Source: Aquificaceae bacterium (GTDB lineage Bacteria; Aquificota; Aquificia; Aquificales; Aquificaceae). From it: a DNA stretch of 6,679 nucleotides. How positions within the stretch are numbered: position 1 is the stretch's first letter; each line of letters starts with the position of its first letter. Below are positions 1-2,801 of this stretch, piece by piece. The translations under genes were made by a program, and so were the position numbers. The notes under the pieces are model-generated. The model was not told the origin of the DNA, made no database searches, and saw only the letters and a list, made by a program, of their open reading frames with translations. The stretch lies in contig JALSHX010000012.1 of the NCBI GenBank assembly GCA_026982025.1, forward strand, positions 1 to 6,679, written 5' to 3'.

Positions 1-447
1 TCCAGCAGCGGCAAGTCCAAGAACGAGACCCTGAACCTCACGGGGATAATTGCTACCAGCCATGGGCAAAGCAATGGCAAAGCTCGCACCCGCAACACCC
101 AGAAGCACGCCTATCCACAGAAGATCACGGTAGGACACTTCAAAACCTCTCACGATTATGTAGAGGTGGGGGAGGGATGAGAGGAGAATTCCCATCAGGG
201 CTATGTTTTTACCGTTTATGTACTGGAACATGTGTCCGAAGTTGATTCTGAAAATCGCCGCAGCGATCACGGGAACCGCAACCATAAATCCTTTCTGGGC
301 ACCGGTTAAGCCGAGTTCCTCCGCAATGAATGGTCCCAGAGCTCCCAGAAGTAGCCAGATGCTGAATGAGTGGTCAAAGTAAATAAAGCTTGCGAAGAGA
401 GCCTTAGGGTTTCCCTTTTTTACTGCGGAGATGACTCTGGACAGCAT
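1..447 (-). CDS. narK: NarK-type nitrate/nitrite transporter (MFS), 5' part only
   Basis: Reading the minus strand from the ATG at 447-445 gives 149 open codons to the window edge; the C-terminal two thirds or so are outside. It is a polytopic inner-membrane protein of the nitrate-nitrite-porter branch of the major facilitator superfamily, which imports nitrate and/or exchanges nitrite. Hydrophobic helices are visible at about residues 16-42, 52-68, 81-99 and 108-130. Recognition rests on the stretch around 114-149: GVAGASFAIALP, then YP and QGLVLG, leading into AAAG, which is where the nitrate-signature motif of the family begins. Arg67 in the second helix sits where E. coli NarK has its substrate-binding arginine (aligned by eye). 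The loop after helix 2 (71-80) lacks the usual Asp of MFS motif A. The start lies 2 nt after the PII stop codon, with AAAGGGGG about 8 nt before the ATG, so it is almost certainly co-transcribed and translationally coupled with the PII gene. Nitrate versus nitrite preference cannot be told. Confidence 0.88.
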   Translation of the reverse strand, partial: MLSRVISAVKKGNPKALFASFIYFDHSFSIWLLLGALGPFIAEELGLTGAQKGFMVAVPVIAAAIFRINFGHMFQYINGKNIALMGILLSSLPHLYIIVRGFEVSYRDLLWIGVLLGVAGASFAIALPMAGSNYPREVQGLVLGLAAAG

Positions 448-449
448 AC

Positions 450-1076
450 TTACAGCCCCCTTTCTTTTGTGCGAATGGTCCAAACCTCACCCACCTCAAG
501 AACAAAGATTTTCCCGTCACCGTAGGCACCGCTGTGGGCAGTTTTTATTATTGTGTCCACCACCTTGTTAACATCGGAATCCTCAACGGCGATCATGATC
601 ATAGTCTTGGCAAGCTCGTCGTAAACGACATCGCCAACCTGCACTCCGCCCTCCCTCCCTCTTCCGAATACATCCCACACAGTCATAGCCTTGATTCCCT
701 TTTTTTCAAGGGATCTCGCAACTTCAAAAACCTTTTCCGGTCTTATAATCGCTTTAACTATTTTCATTCCTGAACCTCCCGAGTTGTTGAGAACAAAAAT
801 CTTCCCGTCACCGTAGGCTCCGGTGTGAGCTACATTTATGAATGTGTCAACTACAAATTTGTAGCTCTCGGGATCCGTCCAGAGACAGAAGGCGGTTTTT
901 GGAAGAAAGGGCATGAGTACCCTGTCCTTGAATAGCCCTCTGTACCTGAGTCCGCCCTCCTTTCCTCTTCCCTTAACGTTCCAGCACACGTAGGGAATAC
1001 CCTTTTCCGAGAGGGCTTTTCTGACTCCGTAAGCCTTTTCCTTTCTGATGACAGCAAGGACTTCAAATCTTTCCAT
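450..1076 (-). CDS. Tandem (two-domain) PII-family nitrogen regulatory protein
   Basis: This 208-residue chain contains two complete-looking PII cores, where ordinary PII proteins have one of about 112 residues. Domain 1 is residues 1-96 and domain 2 is 104-208, joined by the Gly/Ser-rich linker NNSGGSG. Each starts with a beta strand of the type 'ekIxAIIRPeK' and carries the PII B-loop ATP/ADP-binding signature GAYGDGKIF (86-94 and 183-191); the DNA of the two signatures shares 17 identical bases (511-527 and 802-818). Domain 1 has a longer T-loop with YRG (Tyr45), resembling the uridylylation-site region of GlnB, followed by FLPK. Domain 2 has a shorter T-loop (VGDVVYDEL) like NifI1-type PII proteins and ends with the C-loop IRT (201-203). 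Domain 1 has no such C-loop. PII proteins bind ATP/ADP and 2-oxoglutarate and control transporters or enzymes by direct contact; the adjacent narK makes that transporter a candidate partner (inference). The start is fixed by homology at MERFEVLAVIR; no Shine-Dalgarno precedes it. It could be described as a fused NifI-like pair; the true target is unknown. Confidence 0.9.
   Translation of the reverse strand: MERFEVLAVIRKEKAYGVRKALSEKGIPYVCWNVKGRGKEGGLRYRGLFKDRVLMPFLPKTAFCLWTDPESYKFVVDTFINVAHTGAYGDGKIFVLNNSGGSGMKIVKAIIRPEKVFEVARSLEKKGIKAMTVWDVFGRGREGGVQVGDVVYDELAKTMIMIAVEDSDVNKVVDTIIKTAHSGAYGDGKIFVLEVGEVWTIRTKERGL
774..780 (-). promoter_or_regulatory. Internal ribosome binding site before the second PII domain
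   Basis: On the minus strand GGGAGGT is followed 6 nt later by an in-frame ATG at 767-765 (Met104). This is the best Shine-Dalgarno/start combination in the leftward gene set and is placed exactly where a separate PII gene would begin (MKIVKAIIRPEK). It could produce a free 105-residue second-domain PII (767-450) besides the 208-residue fusion. The linker codons GGA GGT encode Gly-Gly, so the site may also be a by-product of linker coding. Confidence 0.5.
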
Positions 1077-1091
1077 TACGGTAGAAATGGA

Positions 1092-1108
1092 TGCAAGAGG
1101 TATGCCAA
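1092..1108 (-). promoter_or_regulatory. Sigma-54 (-24/-12) promoter of the PII-narK genes
   Basis: The minus strand reads TTGGCATACCTCTTGCA, against the sigma-54 consensus YTGGCACGrNNNTTGCW. The GG (-24) and GC (-12) dinucleotides are intact and exactly 10 nt apart; the C and G of 'CACG' are replaced by T and A, and the following purine by C. It fills almost the whole 33-nt gap between the hepT stop and the PII start. The predicted transcription start is near 1081, only about 5 nt before the PII ATG. Such promoters need RpoN and an NtrC-type activator, which fits nitrogen control. Confidence 0.75.
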
Positions 1109-1109
1109 A

Positions 1110-1499
1110 TTAGAGGTTCTTCTCAATTCTGTTTATGGTGTCTTTAAAGACATCAAGGTAAACTTCTTTAACCCGTTCAAAGATCTCCTTTGAAACTTCC
1201 TCACTGTATATGTGAGAAGTTTTGTTTCTGTCTTCAATTATGTCAAGAAGAATATCATCGTCTTTAATTAGATTTGCTCTTAGAGCCTCCTTAATGCAAT
1301 TTCTGGGGGAAAAACACTCTATTCCGTTAAATTCAAGAAATGCTTTCAAAGTTTTCCACATAAGCTCTGCTGTGAATTCAAACCTTTGAAGAACACCATC
1401 CCTGTCAAGTTCATCTTCCGCACATTCAACTCCTTCTCTCAGTTTTTCAACCGCCTTCTTAAAATTTTTAAGATAGAGCAAAACCTCGCTTTTTTTCAT
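1110..1499 (-). CDS. hepT: HEPN-domain protein, HepT/HI0074 family (putative toxin)
   Basis: A 129-residue, all-helical protein of the HI0074 'nucleotidyltransferase substrate-binding' / HEPN group. The family block RFEFTAELMWKTLK is at 39-52, followed by SPR (64-66) and the HEPN RNase motif R-X4-H-X-Y as RNKTSHIY at 91-98 (Arg91, His96, Tyr98). In characterised HepT-MntA pairs the HEPN protein is an RNase toxin and the partner MNT enzyme AMPylates the tyrosine of this motif to silence it; all needed residues are present here, but activity is inferred. The ATG at 1499 is the furthest possible start, because an in-frame stop lies two codons upstream; AGGAGG (1517-1512) sits 12 nt before it, rather far. 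The gene overlaps the MNT gene by 32 nt, so translation is probably coupled. Base composition is AT-rich (19 G/C in 60 nt at 1201-1260) compared with about 50% in the neighbouring nitrogen genes, hinting at acquisition from elsewhere. Confidence 0.85.
   Translation of the reverse strand: MKKSEVLLYLKNFKKAVEKLREGVECAEDELDRDGVLQRFEFTAELMWKTLKAFLEFNGIECFSPRNCIKEALRANLIKDDDILLDIIEDRNKTSHIYSEEVSKEIFERVKEVYLDVFKDTINRIEKNL
1139..1152. repeat. Perfect 14-bp palindrome, possible activator site
   Basis: TGTCTTTAAAGACA is a perfect palindrome, extending with one mismatch per side to 1136-1155. It lies inside the 3' end of hepT, centred about 64 nt upstream of the predicted sigma-54 start for the PII gene. 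It could be an upstream activator sequence for an NtrC-type protein, but it does not match the usual NtrC or NifA consensus and may simply result from the codons for D-V-F-K-D. Confidence 0.3.
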
Positions 1500-1785
1500 A
1501 GATTAAAATTCCCTCCTTTCTAATTTTATCCCTGAATTCTCCGTCAAGTTCCTCCCAGAATACTAAATCAACCGTGTAAATACCGGATTCTACATCAACC
1601 TTTTCCTTCAGCTTTCTCTTGTCCCTTAATGACAATTTATTCTCAGTTCTGACGGCAATATCTATATCAGAGCCTATCCTTGCCCTTCCCTTTGCCCTTG
1701 AGCCAAAGAGGAGTATTTCCTCGGGGTCAACTTCTTCAACTATAAGTCGCGATATTTTTTTAATTCTTTCCCTGACCTTGTCCAT
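1468..1785 (-). CDS. mntA: MNT-type minimal nucleotidyltransferase (putative antitoxin)
   Basis: A 105-residue protein of the minimal nucleotidyltransferase fold (HI0073/MntA family). The hallmark GSX10DXD motif is at 28-42 (FGSRAKG, then SDID: Gly28, Ser29, Asp40, Asp42), and a third candidate catalytic carboxylate is Asp73 in TVDLVFW. The length is typical of the family. It is paired with the overlapping HEPN gene; in known pairs the MNT protein transfers AMP to the HEPN toxin. The ATG at 1785-1783 is chosen because it falls 1 nt after the trpD2 stop codon and gives the normal N-terminus; a longer TTG start at 1824 would overlap trpD2. No Shine-Dalgarno is visible, consistent with coupled translation. 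The first 60 nt of coding and flank (1741-1800) have only 17 G/C, the most AT-rich stretch seen here. MNT proteins also occur without toxin function, so the antitoxin role is inferred from pairing. Confidence 0.85.
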   Translation of the reverse strand: MDKVRERIKKISRLIVEEVDPEEILLFGSRAKGRARIGSDIDIAVRTENKLSLRDKRKLKEKVDVESGIYTVDLVFWEELDGEFRDKIRKEGILIYEKKRGFALS

Positions 1786-1786
1786 C

Positions 1787-2731
1787 TTAAATAAATTTAC
1801 TTTTGAAAAACTCTTCCTCTGCAATTTTATAACCGTGAAAGGGTGATTCCGCTTTTCCCGCTGCGTATATAAGGAATCCCGCTGTAAGAAGTGACCAGTT
1901 AAGAAACGGACCTTTTAGGTCGCCCTTCAGAATTGAGCGGTTGATGGATACCGATTGCCCGAGAACCTCATCCGTCTTTATATCTGCGGGGAGTTCAATG
2001 CCCTCCTCTTTCGGATCAAATTCCCTGAGGATGCCGTCTCTTCCCATGTAAAGGGTCGGTTTATCCGTCAGCGGTTCAATGCCTCCCTCCACTCCCTTGA
2101 TGATTACGAAATTCTCAAAGCCCAGCTCTTGAAGAAGGTGATAAATCTTCTCAAAAAAGGGTCTGTGAAAAACGGATGTTGCAATGCACCGGGCTCCGAA
2201 AGGGCTTAGGAGCTTCTCCACCGTGTTAATGAAGGTCCTGAAGCCGAGTTCTCTTCTCAGCGGTAGAAGGGAATGAAGGGAGGGACAGAAATCCCTTTGA
2301 TCTGAAGCTACAAATTTGTCATCGGATACAATATTGTTGCCCAGACCCTTCAGAACATCCACCAGAAGGGTTCCTTGCTTGACGGGAACGCCTCTGGCGT
2401 AGTGGTGGGTAATTTCAACGCCCGCTCGGGAAGCTATTGCCACCGCGGAGGGAAGAATGTAAAGGGTCCTGACCTTTCCATCGTAATTTGGGGCAAGATC
2501 GAGGGCGGTAGGCTTGGGGTCGGGGGTAATCATCTTTTCTTTAATGGCTCTGATTATTCCCAACAGTTCCTCTACCGTTTCTCCCTTAATCCTCATTGCC
2601 GTGAGAAATGCTGTCATTTTCACCTGGGAGACCCTTCCCTCAAGGCAGGCTTTCATCAGTGAGCGGGCTTCTTCAAGTGTTAGGTCCTGAAGGTGGTCCC
2701 TTAGCTTGGTGAGCTTTTTGAAGGAATCCAT
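1787..2731 (-). CDS. trpD2: TrpD2-like protein (anthranilate phosphoribosyltransferase paralogue family)
   Basis: This 314-residue protein belongs to glycosyltransferase family 3, the fold of anthranilate phosphoribosyltransferase (TrpD) and nucleoside phosphorylases. An N-terminal helical domain occupies about 1-68 (LTLEEARSLMKACLEG, then GETVEELLGIIRAI), followed by an alpha/beta domain with RRELGFRTFINTVEKLL at 159-175, matching the 'R-E-L-G-x-R-T-x-F-N' helix of TrpD, and VEGGIEP at 214-220. The phosphoribosyl-diphosphate motif GTGGD of true TrpD is absent; NYDGKVR (82-88) stands in its place. This is typical of TrpD2/YbiB paralogues, which are not tryptophan enzymes; E. coli YbiB has been reported to bind nucleic acid. 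Its role here is unknown. The start at 2731 is chosen because it gives the family N-terminus and length (YbiB is about 320 residues); an in-frame start at 2812 would run across the divergent sigma-54 promoter. No clear Shine-Dalgarno or promoter is visible in front of it. The stop is 1 nt from the MNT start. Confidence 0.82.
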   Translation of the reverse strand: MDSFKKLTKLRDHLQDLTLEEARSLMKACLEGRVSQVKMTAFLTAMRIKGETVEELLGIIRAIKEKMITPDPKPTALDLAPNYDGKVRTLYILPSAVAIASRAGVEITHHYARGVPVKQGTLLVDVLKGLGNNIVSDDKFVASDQRDFCPSLHSLLPLRRELGFRTFINTVEKLLSPFGARCIATSVFHRPFFEKIYHLLQELGFENFVIIKGVEGGIEPLTDKPTLYMGRDGILREFDPKEEGIELPADIKTDEVLGQSVSINRSILKGDLKGPFLNWSLLTAGFLIYAAGKAESPFHGYKIAEEEFFKSKFI

Positions 2732-2757
2732 AAATACAATTTTGCACCGTTTTTTGT

Positions 2758-2774
2758 CTGGCACGATCTTTGCA
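2758..2774 (+). promoter_or_regulatory. Consensus sigma-54 promoter of the nitrite reductase operon
   Basis: CTGGCACGATCTTTGCA matches every specified base of YTGGCACGrNNNTTGCW, with GG at 2760-2761 and GC at 2772-2773 separated by the required 10 nt. It lies in the divergent gap, in the correct direction, 24 nt before the reductase start codon. The predicted transcription start is about 2785, which leaves a leader of only about 14 nt whose first bases are the Shine-Dalgarno. Transcription should depend on RpoN plus an ATP-driven activator, probably an NtrC homologue. A clear activator site is not visible; a single TGCACC half-site lies at 2743-2748. Confidence 0.9.
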
Positions 2775-2801
2775 TGATTCAGATCAGGAGGAAAGATCAT
2801 G
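2762..2801. repeat. Inverted repeat spanning sigma-54 promoter and start codon
   Basis: GATCTTT (2765-2771) and AAAGATC (2792-2798) are perfect inverted copies around a 20-nt spacer, and two more outer pairs match (9 of 10 over 2762-2771 / 2792-2801). A second, conflicting pair is CATGAT (2773-2778) and ATCATG (2796-2801). The left arms lie upstream of the predicted transcript start, so this would act as DNA (operator) rather than an RNA hairpin, if it means anything. Confidence 0.25.
2786..2791 (+). promoter_or_regulatory. Ribosome binding site of the nitrite reductase gene
   Basis: A full AGGAGG stands 7 nt before the ATG at 2799 and fixes that start, which also gives the expected FAD-binding N-terminus MKVVIVGNGIAG. 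It would sit at the very 5' end of the mRNA made from the sigma-54 promoter. Confidence 0.85.

Noticed and set aside
511..818. 17-bp direct repeat (511-527 and 802-818) as a mobile-element or recombination repeat
   Set aside because: Both copies encode the same PII B-loop residues 97 codons apart; the repeat is explained by the domain duplication.
1468..1824. Longer MNT protein from a TTG at 1824
   Set aside because: It would overlap the end of trpD2; the ATG at 1785 lies 1 nt after the trpD2 stop and gives the usual 105-residue protein.
2743..2748. TGCACC as an NtrC binding site upstream of the reductase promoter
   Set aside because: Only one half-site is present; the inverted partner half is missing and it lies too close to the -24 element.
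2732..2757. A sigma-70 type promoter for the leftward trpD2 gene
   Set aside because: The AT-rich bases before the trpD2 start do not give a convincing -35/-10 pair at correct spacing.
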